DNA from: Cyanobacteriota bacterium | GTDB lineage: Bacteria; Cyanobacteriota; Vampirovibrionia; Gastranaerophilales; UBA9971 | Direction of reading: 5' to 3' | DNA: 57,705 nucleotides | Assembly: GCA_022703625.1 (NCBI GenBank) | Contig: JAKLDH010000004.1 | Span: forward strand, 1-57,705 | In this document: piece after piece, positions 16,969-26,694 of the stretch | How positions within the stretch are numbered: position 1 is the first letter of the stretch | How the letters are laid out: each line of letters begins with the position of its first letter | The notes under the pieces: model-generated | What the model saw: only the letters and a program-made list of their open reading frames with translations | Told to the model about the DNA's origin: nothing | Database searches by the model: none | Position numbers and translations under genes: made by a program

Positions 16969-17616
16969 ATGTTTAGTATTTATAGTAATTTACTGGATTA
17001 TATTTTTTATAAAAAATGCTATTTATGTGGAAATAAAACAAAAAGCGGACTTTTATGCCTAAAATGTTTTAAAAAGATTGAGGCTGACGGATTTAAAGAG
17101 CTGAGAACTTTTAAAGGCATTAAAATTGAAGGATATTATTTCTATAAAGAAGAGATTAAAAGCATTATAAGGGGTTTTAAATACCATAATAAAAGGGAGC
17201 TTGCGGCGGATACAGCAAAAATATTATATAATCTTACGCAAAAAGAAGAATTTTCAGAAGAAAATACTGAAATAATACCAGTTCCACTACATAATGACAG
17301 ACAAAAAAAGAGAAAATATAATCAAACAGAGCTTATTGCAAATGAGTTTGCTGCTCTTGCAGGCTGTACGGTAAATGCGCAATTAATTAAACGGGTTAAA
17401 AACACGCCTCCTCAATATAATCTTTCGCAAAAAGAAAGAAAAGAAAATCTTAAAGGGGCGTTTAGGGTTTTTCCGGAATTTTATACAGGCAAAAAACTTG
17501 TTTTGCTTGATGATATTTCCACAACAGGCGCAACGTTGCAGGAAATGATTAAAGAATTGCAAAAAAACGGTATTGAGAATATATCAGGACTTGTTATTGC
17601 TTTTTCAGGCAATTAA
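16969..17616 (+). CDS. comFC: ComFC-type phosphoribosyltransferase-like protein
   Basis: The 215-aa protein has an N-terminal zinc-ribbon (CYLCG...CLKCF, about residues 17-40) and a PRTase type I domain. The domain shows IPVPLH, RKYNQTELIA and the PRPP-binding loop LLDDISTTGATL (about 180-191). ComF proteins support natural DNA uptake. The type IV pilus genes at the left of the window would fit such a process, but no comEA/EC is present here. It is divergent from the CBS-DUF1385 gene, with a shared 95-bp promoter gap. Confidence 0.85.
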   Translation: MFSIYSNLLDYIFYKKCYLCGNKTKSGLLCLKCFKKIEADGFKELRTFKGIKIEGYYFYKEEIKSIIRGFKYHNKRELAADTAKILYNLTQKEEFSEENTEIIPVPLHNDRQKKRKYNQTELIANEFAALAGCTVNAQLIKRVKNTPPQYNLSQKERKENLKGAFRVFPEFYTGKKLVLLDDISTTGATLQEMIKELQKNGIENISGLVIAFSGN

Positions 17617-17626
17617 TTCTTTTTAC

Positions 17627-17940
17627 GACCTATAATATTTTTTATGTAAGTTTTTAATTAACTGCTTAACCTGCTAAAAATGTTATGCTGAACTTGTTTG
17701 CGAAATGCGGACAGCGCCGACTGCTTCGCAACAGCATCTTTCCAGCATGCAAATACAATACTTGCCGTTTCTTCATTTCTTTTCTTTTTGAACGCAAAAA
17801 GAAAAGAAACGAAGCAAAGAAAAGAAAAACTGAACCCCAAAGGGGACAAGACTGTCAGGGGCAAGCCCCCGAACCCCCTTTTGTTCAAATGCTTACTTTT
17901 TGTTTTTTCTTCGCTTTTTACATAAAAAATATTATCGGTC
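17627..17940. repeat. RepD copy 1 with 23-bp inverted ends
   Basis: Left end GACCTATAATATTTTTTATG (first 20 of 23) and right end CATAAAAAATATTATCGGTC (last 20 of 23) are reverse complements with one mismatch. The body includes a K/R-coding-like purine palindrome (CTTTTTGAACGCAAAAAG) and GGGGCAAGCCCC. Three open frames of 75-94 codons cross it in different frames; they are by-products of the palindromes. An inverted, left-truncated copy is at 55840-56087. Confidence 0.75.
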
Positions 17941-17981
17941 ATAAGTTTTTTAAAAAAATTTGATTAAATGCGGATAATTGT

Positions 17982-18080
17982 AAGGCAAAACACCCGCTAA
18001 TTAAGGATTTACAAAAACTATCTTTTTTATTTAACGGTTTTTTAAATTGATTGGTATAGTTTTGTCGTTTCGTATATTTA
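17982..18080. repeat. RepC right arm joined to a RepE end
   Basis: GGCAAAACACCCGCTAATTA...AAATTGATTGGTAT is the RepC right arm. It is directly followed by AGTTTTGTCGTTTCGTATA, the RepE terminus with one change. The remaining bases before ylqD (18081-18231) are AT-rich, with no clear element. Confidence 0.5.
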
Positions 18081-18231
18081 CCGGTTTTTTAATGTTTGAT
18101 TTAAAAATTCTCATAATTAGTGATTTAAAAAATCAGTTTATATAATAAACTTAACTAAAAGGGTATTGTTTGGTTAAAAAAGAAATTGCGCTGATATGTA
18201 TAATTTTTTAGAATATATAAGAGGTAAAATT

Positions 18232-18672
18232 ATGGGAAATAAGATGATTCGGGTTAAAAGACCTGTAAAAGTCAAGACTATAGTAACTGACGGATTTAAA
18301 CACCAGGCTAAAGAAGAATTAAGTAAAGAGATACGCCTCGTTGAAAATCAGATAATGCAGCTGGAATTACAAGGCAAGCAAATACAGGACCAAATTTCCG
18401 GAGCTTCCGCTTTATATTACGGAGAGCAAAACCTTGAGCAAATCCAGGTTTCACTTGACGAAATTATCAGAAGGCTTCAGCAGATGGGCGAACTAAAACA
18501 GGAATTGCAGTTTCAGCAGGAAAATATTGAACATCTTGCCCTTGACAATGTTATTATTACCGGCAGTCTTGAAAATTATGTAGAATTAAGACCTGGTGAA
18601 AATTTATATGAAAAATTTAAAGACGCTGAAATTATCGTTAAAGACGGTGTTATTCAGGATATAGTAGTGTAA
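18232..18672 (+). CDS. ylqD: YlqD family protein
   Basis: The 146-aa protein starts at ATG 18232, chosen because AGAGGT lies 6-7 nt upstream; the frame extends to 18196. It begins with RVKRPVKVKTIVTDGFK and continues as a long coiled coil (about 25-100: EIRLVENQIMQLELQGKQIQ). It ends with a small beta region (ENYVELRPGENLYEKF...IIVKDGVIQDI). This architecture is that of YlqD, a protein of unknown function in Firmicutes and cyanobacteria. It stands alone here, flanked by repeats. Confidence 0.85.
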   Translation: MGNKMIRVKRPVKVKTIVTDGFKHQAKEELSKEIRLVENQIMQLELQGKQIQDQISGASALYYGEQNLEQIQVSLDEIIRRLQQMGELKQELQFQQENIEHLALDNVIITGSLENYVELRPGENLYEKFKDAEIIVKDGVIQDIVV

Positions 18673-18704
18673 TTTCATTGTGAGGCATTTCTAATTCCAA
18701 GTTG

Positions 18705-18820
18705 CGCTTAATGTAGAGGCTTGTTAATTTTATTTTTTTATCTACCCATCCCCAACCCTACACCAAGCCCCCAATCAAATTTTGTAAAAAATTCAAAAAA
18801 CTGAGTTTTTAGAGGCGCCC
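18705..18820. repeat. RepA copy 3, left end decayed
   Basis: The right end GTTTTTAGAGGCGCCC (18805-18820) is perfect. The body shows TATCTACCCATCCCC and ACACCAAGCCCCCAATCAAA, as in other copies. The left end is reduced to GTAGAGGCTTGTTAATTTT, without a usable inverted repeat. Confidence 0.65.
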
Positions 18821-18947
18821 ATAAAAAAATATATCAAAGAGTTTATTTACTAAATTTGAGAATATCTGTAGAATTAAAAATATCTTAAAAATTTAATTAT
18901 CCTGCATATATAAATTATTGGGTTAGAAAGACTTTTTTAATAAAAAA

Positions 18948-19676
18948 ATGATAAGACTGGAAAACGTAAGTAAATATTACAAAAATCTTTGTGTGCTTAA
19001 GGACATAAATGTAAATATAGAAAAAGGAAACATTATTTCTTTAATAGGTCCTTCCGGTTGCGGCAAAAGCACTTTTTTAAAGTGCATAAACGGACTTACC
19101 TCTGTTACAGAAGGTAAAATTTATATCGATGACCTTGAAATAACCGCAAAAGGCGTGGATTTAAATAAAATAAGATCAGAAGTCGGCATAGTTTTTCAGC
19201 AGTTTAACCTTTTTCCGCATTTAACAGTAAGGGAAAACATTAATCTTGCTCCTGTCAAAGTAAAAAAAATGCCAAAAAATGATGTTGAAATGCAAACAAT
19301 GTATCTTTTAGAAAAAGTTGGAGTGCTTGATAAAATTGATAAATATCCTGACCAGCTTTCCGGCGGACAGGCTCAAAGAGTTGCGATAGCCAGAAGCTTA
19401 GCGATGCAACCTAAAATAATGTTGTTTGATGAACCTACAAGCGCTCTTGATCCTCAAATGACGCTGGAAGTTCTTGATACAATAAAAGACCTTGCCAAAG
19501 AAGGGATGACAATGGTCGTTGTTACTCATGAGATGGGATTTGCAAAAGAAATTGCCGACAAGGTTATTTTCCTTTCAAGAGGCAAAATAATTGAAGAAGG
19601 CGAACCTTCAAAGATTTTTGATAATCCCGAAAAAAAAATTACAGAAGATTTTATAAACAGCGTTCTTAAGCATTAA
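18948..19676 (+). CDS. glnQ: polar amino-acid ABC transporter ATPase
   Basis: The 242-aa ABC ATPase has Walker [10 protein letters not shown] (about 33-41), Q-loop [12 protein letters not shown], signature [15 protein letters not shown], Walker [14 protein letters not shown] and switch VTHEM. The sequence style ([21 protein letters not shown]) is that of the GlnQ/HisP subfamily. It powers the import system whose binding protein and two permeases follow at once on the same strand. No clear Shine-Dalgarno precedes the ATG. Confidence 0.93.
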   Translation: MIRLENVSKYYKNLCVLKDINVNIEKGNIISLIGPSGCGKSTFLKCINGLTSVTEGKIYIDDLEITAKGVDLNKIRSEVGIVFQQFNLFPHLTVRENINLAPVKVKKMPKNDVEMQTMYLLEKVGVLDKIDKYPDQLSGGQAQRVAIARSLAMQPKIMLFDEPTSALDPQMTLEVLDTIKDLAKEGMTMVVVTHEMGFAKEIADKVIFLSRGKIIEEGEPSKIFDNPEKKITEDFINSVLKH

Positions 19677-19720
19677 AACAGGTTATTAGAGTTGTTAGAG
19701 AATAAAAAGGGGTAAGACCA

Positions 19721-20569
19721 TTGAAATTTTTTAGAAAATTAATAATAATCTTCACCGGCATATTAATTTTAATGTCTGTTACAACAGGTTGCGCAAAAAA
19801 AGAAAAAACCGACCTGCTTAAAGAAGTAAAATCCCGAGGGAAAATAATTGTAGGCGTAAAATATGACGCAAAACCATTCGGATTTATTGATCAGGATGAA
19901 AAAATCAAGGGTTTTGACGTTGATCTGTGTAAAGAGTTGGCAAAAAGAATTCTCGGCGATGAAAATGCTATAGAATACCAACAGGTAACTTCTTCAAACA
20001 GAATTTTTGCCGTAACGTCAGGAACAGTAGATTTAATTGCGGCAACAACTTCTATTACCCCTAAAAGAGCTCAAATAATAAATTTCAGCAGTCCCTACTA
20101 TATTGCAGGACAGGCAATAATGGTTCCTCATGGCAGTCCTGTCAAATCTATAAACGATTTGGACGGCAAAAAAATAATTGTAGTGCTTGGTTCAACAAGT
20201 GAAATAAATATAAGACAGCTTTTCCCCAAAGCTAAAATTCTTGGTTTCAGAACCTATACAGATGCGTTTTCCGCCCTGAGAAACGGCAGAGGAGATGCTT
20301 TAACTACGGATGATACGATAATTTACGGATTTATCGCAGAAAATCCCGGATATATAATGCTTAAAGACAGAATTACAAGAGAGCCTTACGGTATAGGATT
20401 CAAAAAGGGTCAGGAAGTTGAATCTTTTGTGGAAACTGTAAATTTTGTTCTTCAGGAACTTCAGGAAGACGGAACTTTAGCTATGCTTGAAGATAAATGG
20501 CTTGGGGACCTGAAAACCGTTCATGGCGAAAAACTTGCTAAAGTTAAAGTTAATGAAAATAAATCTTAA
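19721..20569 (+). CDS. amino-acid-binding lipoprotein of the ABC importer
   Basis: The 282-aa family 3 solute-binding protein starts at TTG 19721, with AAGGGG about 8 nt upstream. A lipoprotein signal ends at VTTGC, giving an acylated Cys near 24. The mature part begins like glutamate/aspartate/glutamine binders (GKIIVGVKYDAKPFGFIDQDEKIKGFDVDLCKELA). The ligand-site motif AATTSITPKRA and the late TTDDTII follow. The substrate is probably an acidic or amide amino acid; the exact one is not readable. Third component of the four-gene operon. Confidence 0.9.
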   Translation: MKFFRKLIIIFTGILILMSVTTGCAKKEKTDLLKEVKSRGKIIVGVKYDAKPFGFIDQDEKIKGFDVDLCKELAKRILGDENAIEYQQVTSSNRIFAVTSGTVDLIAATTSITPKRAQIINFSSPYYIAGQAIMVPHGSPVKSINDLDGKKIIVVLGSTSEINIRQLFPKAKILGFRTYTDAFSALRNGRGDALTTDDTIIYGFIAENPGYIMLKDRITREPYGIGFKKGQEVESFVETVNFVLQELQEDGTLAMLEDKWLGDLKTVHGEKLAKVKVNENKS

Positions 20570-20571
20570 AA

Positions 20572-21246
20572 ATGTACAATATTAATTTTGATGTAATTGC
20601 GCAAGCCGCTCCACAGCTTATACAGGGAATAAAAACAACTATTTTTATTTCTGTTATAAGTTCAGTTTGCGCTTTTATAATTGGTCTTGTTATTGTTTTT
20701 ATGAGAACAATGGGAGGCAGTCTGTTAAAGGCTATAGGCGCGATTTACGTTGAAATCATAAGAAACACGCCTATGTTAATACAATTATATTTTGTTTATA
20801 AAGCATTACCTGATTTAGGCTTGTTTTTGCATCCGATTGCCTGCGGAATTATCGCTTTAAGCCTTTATACAGGAGCTTATATTTCTGAAGTTCTAAGATC
20901 AGGCGTAAATTCCGTTACTTCTCAGCAATATGAAGCGGCAAGAGGGCTTGGGCTTAATAAATGGCAAACTTTCAGGCTTATTATTTTTCCGCAGGCAATA
21001 AGAATAGTAATTCCGCCGCTTGGAAGCCAGTTTATCAACCTTGTGAAAAATTCCTCGCTGGTAAGTTTTATTGCTGTTACAGATTTATTTTATTTCATTT
21101 ATAAAGGAGCTGTTGACGATTTCAGGTTCTTTGAGTTTTTTATCGCCGGAGCTTTTGTTTATATGACGTTAACAGGAATTATAGCGGTAATTTTCAACAG
21201 AATTGAGAAGATGTTTAAACTACATGGAAGGGAAGCCAGAGTATGA
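20572..21246 (+). CDS. amino-acid ABC transporter permease 1
   Basis: The 224-aa His/Glu/Gln-type permease has about five membrane helices. The cytoplasmic EAA loop that docks on the ATPase reads EAARGLGLNKWQTFRLIIFP (about 122-141). The early ETIRNTPMLIQL-like segment (VEIIRNTPMLIQLYFVY) is typical of the family. It begins 2 bp after the binding-protein stop, and its stop overlaps the next permease start (ATGA). Confidence 0.92.
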   Translation: MYNINFDVIAQAAPQLIQGIKTTIFISVISSVCAFIIGLVIVFMRTMGGSLLKAIGAIYVEIIRNTPMLIQLYFVYKALPDLGLFLHPIACGIIALSLYTGAYISEVLRSGVNSVTSQQYEAARGLGLNKWQTFRLIIFPQAIRIVIPPLGSQFINLVKNSSLVSFIAVTDLFYFIYKGAVDDFRFFEFFIAGAFVYMTLTGIIAVIFNRIEKMFKLHGREARV

Positions 21247-21914
21247 CGCATTGGGCAGATGTTATAAATAACCTGGGCTTTCTGATGAAAGGGCTTTTAA
21301 TAACTTTAGAGCTTGCTTTTATTGCGATACTTGGAAGTTTAATGCTTGGGACTTTTCTGGGAATTACAAGATACTTGAGATTGCCGTTTTTTAGCCTGAT
21401 TAGCGCTTCTTACATTGAATTTGCCAGAAGTATCCCTTTAATTTTGTTTATTGTTTTTATTCATTTCGGATTTTTGCCTTATTTTTTTCCGGGAACTGAA
21501 TCTTCTTTCTTTCTCTCGTCGTGTATTGCTTTAATCATTTTTACTTCGGCGTATGTGGCGGAAATTATAAGGGGAGGTCTTAATTCCATAGAAAAAGGGC
21601 ATATTGATGCGGCAAGAAGCCTTGGTTTAAGCAGAATTCAAAGATTAAAACACATAATCCTTCCGCTTGCGTTTCAGCGGATGATGCCGGCGCTTGTTAG
21701 TCAGTTTATCGCTCTTATAAAAGACACTTCTCTGGCATCCACAATAGGGCTTATTGAACTTACAAGGGCTGGAGAAATCATTTATGAAAGAACTTATCAT
21801 GAATTTGAAATCCTGATTTTTATTGCGTTTGTATATTTTATAATCTGCTTTAGTCTTTCAAGACTAAGTAAAGTTCTTGAAACAAAACCTTATGCCAAGT
21901 TACAATCAATGTAG
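21243..21914 (+). CDS. amino-acid ABC transporter permease 2
   Basis: The 223-aa second permease has the FARSIPLILFIVFIHFG segment and an EAA-type loop AARSLGLSRIQRLKHIILP (about 121-139). It overlaps permease 1 by four bases, so the two are translationally coupled and presumably form a heterodimeric channel. It is the last gene of the import operon. Confidence 0.92.
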   Translation: MTHWADVINNLGFLMKGLLITLELAFIAILGSLMLGTFLGITRYLRLPFFSLISASYIEFARSIPLILFIVFIHFGFLPYFFPGTESSFFLSSCIALIIFTSAYVAEIIRGGLNSIEKGHIDAARSLGLSRIQRLKHIILPLAFQRMMPALVSQFIALIKDTSLASTIGLIELTRAGEIIYERTYHEFEILIFIAFVYFIICFSLSRLSKVLETKPYAKLQSM

Positions 21915-21967
21915 AAAGAAAAGAATAAAAAATTTTACTTAAAAACTTTTTCCTTCTATGAAATAAA

Positions 21968-22001
21968 GAAAGACGCTTATCGGTGTACACCTGCGTCTTT
22001 C
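21968..22001. other. stem-loop after the ABC importer operon
   Basis: GAAAGACGC (21968-21976) pairs with GCGTCTTTC (21993-22001). The loop contains a second palindrome, GGTGTACACC. No T-run follows, so termination is uncertain, but position fits a 3' end structure of the operon. Confidence 0.4.
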
Positions 22002-22063
22002 GGAGTCGCTTATTTTATTGGGAACGGTTTTGTCGAAACAGAGAATTTAACCGGTATGCGCCT

Positions 22064-22398
22064 ATACCAATCAATTTAAAAAACCGGTAAATAAAAAAGA
22101 TGGTTTTTATAAATTCTTAATTAGCGGGTGTTTTGCCTTCAGCAAAACACCCGCTATACCCTTACCTAGCCCGTGCCGCCCGCAGGGCGGCACGGGCTGT
22201 AAATATTAGCTTTTTTACCAATTAAGTAGGTAACAAAAAGTTTTCAGGTTTTTATCTACCCAACCCCAGCCCCTTCCCTTTGAAGGGAAGGGGCTTTTAT
22301 TGTTTGTTTGCCTCACTCGCTTCGCTCGTTCGGCAAAATTTAATAAGAGCTGAAAATTTTTTGTCTGTTACTTAACGAAAACTTATTTAAATTGGTAT
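22064..22398. repeat. RepC copy carrying another inserted repeat
   Basis: It runs from ATACCAATCAATTTAAA to AATTGGTAT. It carries the hairpins GCGGGTGTTTTGCC/GGCAAAACACCCGC-like and GCCCGTGCCGCCC/GGGCGGCACGGGC. Positions 22230-22371 are extra: they start GTAACAAAAAGTTTTCAG, end CTGAAAA...GTCTGTTAC, and hold their own CCCCTTCCC/GGGAAGGGG hairpin. Removing them restores an uninterrupted RepC arm. Confidence 0.65.
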
Positions 22399-22499
22399 AA
22401 CGTCCCTTTTTGCTCATCGCAAATCAACAAAACCGTTTTTTATTGTATAATTATTTTTAATTTAACTTATTAAACATATTTTATAAAGAGTGAAAAAAT

Positions 22500-23864
22500 A
22501 TGAAAAGAAAATGGACTAATTTTGATGTAACAATACTCGGCTTGTCAAAAAGCGGGATTTCTGCGGCTAAATATCTTTCTTCAAAAGGCGCAAACTGCAT
22601 TATCAGCGAAAAACGAGAAGCCACACAAGAAGATCAGGAAAAAATAAAAGAACTGGAAAAACTTGAAATTCAGGTTGAAATGGGTGGGCATAAAGAAGAA
22701 ACCATACTTAATTCGGATGTTATAATTACCAGCCCAGGAATACCGCCTCATTCGGATGTAATGAAGTTAATAAATGCTCATAATATCGAACATTTTGGAG
22801 AGCTCGAACTTGCATACAGAGAAGCTGCAAAGCCTTTTATTGCGATTACGGGCACAAACGGAAAAACTACAACCACAAAATTAATATCTGAAATACTGAC
22901 AAACGCCGGATATAATGCTCCTGCGTGCGGAAATATCGGGATTCCCTGCTCAGACTTTATCGAGCAGAATGTTGACTTTTTTGTGGCAGAGGTCAGTTCC
23001 TATCAAATCGCTACAAGCAAAGCTTTTACGCCTCAAATAGCTTTATTTATAAACTATACGCCGGATCATATAGATTGGCATGGGGGAGAAGAAGAATATT
23101 TTAAGGCAAAAGCGTCATTATTTATTGACAGACAACCTGCTTGGGCTGTTTTAAACGCAAAAAACCTTAAAATTGCCTATTTAAAACTTGATCTCTCTTC
23201 TGAAACATACTTTTTCAACAGGGAAGCCGATGATAAGTGCGTTTTTATCAGGGATGAGAAAATTTTACTTAAAGATAAAAAAAGACAAATTCATGAAATT
23301 ATAAAGTTAAGCGAAATTCCTCTCAAAGGCAAACATAATTTTGAAAATATTATGGCGGCTATTGCGGTTTGCCATATTGCGGGGGTTGATAATGATGTAA
23401 TAAGGGAAACAATAATAAAATTTTCTCCTCCTGAGCATAGACTGGAATATGTTGCCGAAATTGACGGCATAGAATATTATAATGATTCAAAAGCAACTAA
23501 TTGCGATTCTACAATATGCGCATTGAAAGCTTTTGAAGATAAAAAAATAGTGTTAATAGCCGGAGGAAGAGATAAAGGAACTGATTTAACCGAGTTTTCA
23601 AGAGAAATAAAGAAAAGAACCGCCGCAGTAGCGCTTATAGGCGAAGCCGCCGACAGGTTTGAAGAAGCTTTAAGGCATGAAGGCTACAGCAATATTTACA
23701 GAGAAAAGTCTTTGGAAAGCGCAATTGATAAAGCGGGGTCATTAAAACTGGGTCCTGTTGTATTATCGCCGGCGTGCGCAAGTTTTGATATGTTCAGAAA
23801 TTTTGAAGAAAGAGGAAAAGCGTTTAAAGAATATGTCCTCAATAAAAAGAAGACGGCTGGCTAG
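22500..23864 (+). CDS. murD: UDP-N-acetylmuramoylalanine-D-glutamate ligase
   Basis: The 454-aa cytoplasmic ligase adds D-Glu to the peptidoglycan precursor. The ATP loop GTNGKTTTTK is at about 118-127. EVSSYQ, NYTPDHIDWHG and YNDSKATN follow, with HRLEYV in the central domain. The N-terminal Rossmann-like part holds GLSKSGISAAKYL. Normal family length. It heads a cell-wall operon with ftsW and murG; mraY and murC are not adjacent. Confidence 0.95.
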   Translation: MKRKWTNFDVTILGLSKSGISAAKYLSSKGANCIISEKREATQEDQEKIKELEKLEIQVEMGGHKEETILNSDVIITSPGIPPHSDVMKLINAHNIEHFGELELAYREAAKPFIAITGTNGKTTTTKLISEILTNAGYNAPACGNIGIPCSDFIEQNVDFFVAEVSSYQIATSKAFTPQIALFINYTPDHIDWHGGEEEYFKAKASLFIDRQPAWAVLNAKNLKIAYLKLDLSSETYFFNREADDKCVFIRDEKILLKDKKRQIHEIIKLSEIPLKGKHNFENIMAAIAVCHIAGVDNDVIRETIIKFSPPEHRLEYVAEIDGIEYYNDSKATNCDSTICALKAFEDKKIVLIAGGRDKGTDLTEFSREIKKRTAAVALIGEAADRFEEALRHEGYSNIYREKSLESAIDKAGSLKLGPVVLSPACASFDMFRNFEERGKAFKEYVLNKKKTAG

Positions 23865-25014
23865 ACTGGCTCGAGATGAAAGAAGAGTTATAAGATCGTT
23901 AAATCCAAAAGCTGTAATGCTTGGACCGCCAGACAGCATTTTGGTTATTATTATATGCTCGTTGGTGATTTTTGGCATAATGGCAGTTTTCAGCGCAGGC
24001 GCGCCTGAAGGCGCGGAGTTGTACGGAAATATTGCTTATTTTTTGATTAGGCACCTTATCGCAGTTGTGATAGGGCTTGTATGTTTAATAGTTGCCTTTA
24101 ATACAAATTATAATTTCTGGAAAAAATCTGTTATTCCAATAACATACATAATTATAGCGTTAATTGTGGCTACATTGATACCAGGAATGGGCAAAACAAT
24201 TTATGGCTCATCAAGATGGCTTGCCGGAATACCTATTCAGCCTTCAGAGTTCTGCAAATTCGCTACAATAATTCTTGTTTCATCGGCGATTGTTGAATCA
24301 AAAAACTTTTTTGATTCTAAAATGATTAAGCATTTATTTTTAATAGGCGTTATGATAGTTGTTCTTTTATTACAGCCAAACCTGAGTAATGCGCTGATTC
24401 TCTGCTTTATAACCGCTACATTAATGATTATAGGGGGAGTATCATTCCGGTTTCTCCTTTCATTGGCGACAATGGCTCTTTTGGCAATTATGACTTCAAT
24501 ACATTCTTATCAGATAGACAGGGTTAAAGGCTGGCTTGATCCTTGGGCTGATCCGCAAGGGACGGGTTATAATCTCATTCAGTCTTATTACGCAATAGGT
24601 TCAGGCGGAATTTTTGGATTGGGCTATGGTAATTCAAGGCAAAAGTTGTTTTGGCTTCCGTTTAGCCATACGGACTTCATTTTTGCGGTTATAGCCGAAG
24701 AATTAGGCTTAATTGGCTGTCTTGCATTGCTTGGATTATTTCTTGCGTTTCTACACAGAGGTTTTTATATTGCGAATAAATGCTCTGACCCTTTTGGAAA
24801 GCTTTTTGCTTTTGGGATTACCTTTGCAATAATAGTCCAGGCATTTATTAATATAGGCGTAGCGGTTGGAACGCTTCCTGTTACAGGAGTAACACTTCCA
24901 TTAATCAGTCATGGCGGAACATCTGTAGTGTTGACGTTATTTATGACCGGTATTCTTCTTAATATTTCCAGAAAAAGAATCAGAAGACTCCATACACAAA
25001 GGATCAGAGAATGA
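23833..25014 (+). CDS. ftsW: SEDS peptidoglycan glycosyltransferase / division protein FtsW
   Basis: The ATG at 23833 is chosen although the frame opens at 23758 (TTG). It gives a 393-aa protein that starts MSSIKRRR and overlaps murD by 32 nt. About ten membrane helices follow a basic N-terminus. SEDS landmarks are SSRWLAGIPIQPSEFCK, GYNLIQSYYAIGSGGIFGLG, SHTDFIFAVIAEELG and the C-terminal PLISHGGTS. Its position between murD and murG is the classical division-cell-wall order and favours FtsW over RodA. Confidence 0.92.
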   Translation: MSSIKRRRLARLARDERRVIRSLNPKAVMLGPPDSILVIIICSLVIFGIMAVFSAGAPEGAELYGNIAYFLIRHLIAVVIGLVCLIVAFNTNYNFWKKSVIPITYIIIALIVATLIPGMGKTIYGSSRWLAGIPIQPSEFCKFATIILVSSAIVESKNFFDSKMIKHLFLIGVMIVVLLLQPNLSNALILCFITATLMIIGGVSFRFLLSLATMALLAIMTSIHSYQIDRVKGWLDPWADPQGTGYNLIQSYYAIGSGGIFGLGYGNSRQKLFWLPFSHTDFIFAVIAEELGLIGCLALLGLFLAFLHRGFYIANKCSDPFGKLFAFGITFAIIVQAFINIGVAVGTLPVTGVTLPLISHGGTSVVLTLFMTGILLNISRKRIRRLHTQRIRE

Positions 25015-26135
25015 AAAACGGTATTTCAGTCGTTTTAACAGGCGGTGGAACAGGAGGACATATCTATCCTGCCATTGCTGTTACGGAAATTTTGAAAAAA
25101 GACCCTGAAATTACCAATATTTATTATATCGGATGTGAAAAAAATCCTGAAAAAGACATTGTATCTAAAGAAAATATTGAATTTTTCTCGCTAAATGTTT
25201 CTGGCATGCCGAGAAAAACCGGATTTAAATTTTTATTATGGACTATAGAGCTAATTATAGCAACAAATGTTGCTATTTTTTATTTGTTAAAACTTAAGCC
25301 GGATGTGGTTTTTGGAACAGGCGGTTATGTTTCAGGACCGGTTTTACTGGCGGCATGGCTTTTGAAAATTCCATATATAATACATGATCCTGATGCGCAT
25401 CCTGGTATTGTTAATAAAACTATGTCAAAGTGGGCAAAAACTGTTTCTATTGCTTTTGAACAGGCTAAAAAACATATTAAAAACCCTAATATTAAGCTGT
25501 ATGGCAATCCAATGAGAGGAAGTTTAAAATCCACAGACAAAAAACAAGCTTTAAGCCAACTTGGATTAAGTGTTGAGAAGAAAACCATTTTAGCGATAGG
25601 AGGTTCTCAGGGAGCAAAGACGATTAACGAAGCAATGATGGATGCGGTTCCGCTATTTATAAAAGAATACGGATTTCAGATCATACATCAGACAGGGAAA
25701 AAGATGTTTGATGAGTATATAAAAGCGTTTTACGCAAAATACCCTGACTTAAAGGCGAATCCGGCTTATATAGTGAAACCTTATTTTGATGATATGTCTA
25801 TCCCCTTGAATGCCGCTGATATCGCAATTTCAAGAGCAGGGTCGCTCAGTATTTCCGAGTTAAATTTATGCGAACTTCCTTCCGCGCTTATTCCATATCC
25901 TTACGCCGCCGCTGACCATCAACGTTTTAACGCAAAAGCGATGGAAGCGTTAGGCGCAGCGGTTTATCTTGAAGATCGGGACTGTTCTTCTGAAAAGTTT
26001 GTACAATTAATAAATTCAATTCTCAACAATCCCGAAAAACTGCAAAATATGAAAAACGCAAATCGAGAGCTTGCAAAGCCGGATTCTGCGGAAAATATTG
26101 TTAAAGAACTTAAAAAAGTTGCAAAAACAATTTAA
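25011..26135 (+). CDS. murG: lipid II synthase (UDP-GlcNAc transferase)
   Basis: The 374-aa GT-B glycosyltransferase converts lipid I to lipid II at the inner membrane face. It has the N-terminal GGGTGGHIYPA loop (about 11-21), GTGGYVSGP, HDPDAHPGIVNK and GGSQGAKTIN (about 199-208). The donor site is SRAGSLSISEL, followed by PYPYAAADHQ. The start overlaps the ftsW stop by four bases (ATGA). It is the last gene of the murD-ftsW-murG unit. Confidence 0.95.
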   Translation: MKNGISVVLTGGGTGGHIYPAIAVTEILKKDPEITNIYYIGCEKNPEKDIVSKENIEFFSLNVSGMPRKTGFKFLLWTIELIIATNVAIFYLLKLKPDVVFGTGGYVSGPVLLAAWLLKIPYIIHDPDAHPGIVNKTMSKWAKTVSIAFEQAKKHIKNPNIKLYGNPMRGSLKSTDKKQALSQLGLSVEKKTILAIGGSQGAKTINEAMMDAVPLFIKEYGFQIIHQTGKKMFDEYIKAFYAKYPDLKANPAYIVKPYFDDMSIPLNAADIAISRAGSLSISELNLCELPSALIPYPYAAADHQRFNAKAMEALGAAVYLEDRDCSSEKFVQLINSILNNPEKLQNMKNANRELAKPDSAENIVKELKKVAKTI

Positions 26136-26694
26136 TCTGTATACTGCTCGCATTTTATAAGTCCTTAAAGGGCTTTTTAACAAATTAACAAAAACTTATT
26201 TGCATATAATATAATATTACTTATTTATTATTATTATGTAAATATTATTTAGAAATTTTTATTCTTTATACTAATCAAAATAAGTTTCTGTTAATTTGCT
26301 ATAAAGCCGCTAAAAAACACGTTAAATAAATAATTCTCGATTAAAGATGAATCTGTATAATGATTGATATCTTTCTAAAACACATTCTGTCGCGAAAAAA
26401 AATTCTTTATTAGGATAAATTAAATTTACCAAAAGACTATAGTCAGTCAGGCTATTTTTTATAGTTATTATGTAGAAAAAAGATTTCATGTTAATATAAA
26501 TTTATCAGAAAATATTAATATAATATCTATTTTTAAATATTATACTAAATACACGAAACTAATTAATTTAAAAATATTGTTAGCTACTGAAGTATTTTAA
26601 TGAAATATAAAAATAAACGTAAGTATTATTGTAATAGTACATATGTCATTATTTTAAATAATGCAGGCAGAAAATCTTGAGGAAGGGAAACAAA
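26136..26694. other. gene-free, AT-rich stretch upstream of the response regulator
   Basis: The first part carries a RepC right arm (about 26150-26212: AAGTCCTTAAAGGGC... AACAAAAACTTATTTG) and a second partial copy (26264-26298: TACTAATCAAAATAAG). A short RepB-like end (CACGTTAAATAAATAATT, about 26318-26335) follows. From 26340 to the gene the sequence is about four-fifths AT, with no feature I can defend. Confidence 0.45.

Noticed and set aside
17658-17963. Three overlapping frames of 75-94 codons on both strands
   Set aside because: They are produced by the palindromic body of RepD and have no protein-like text or ribosome site.
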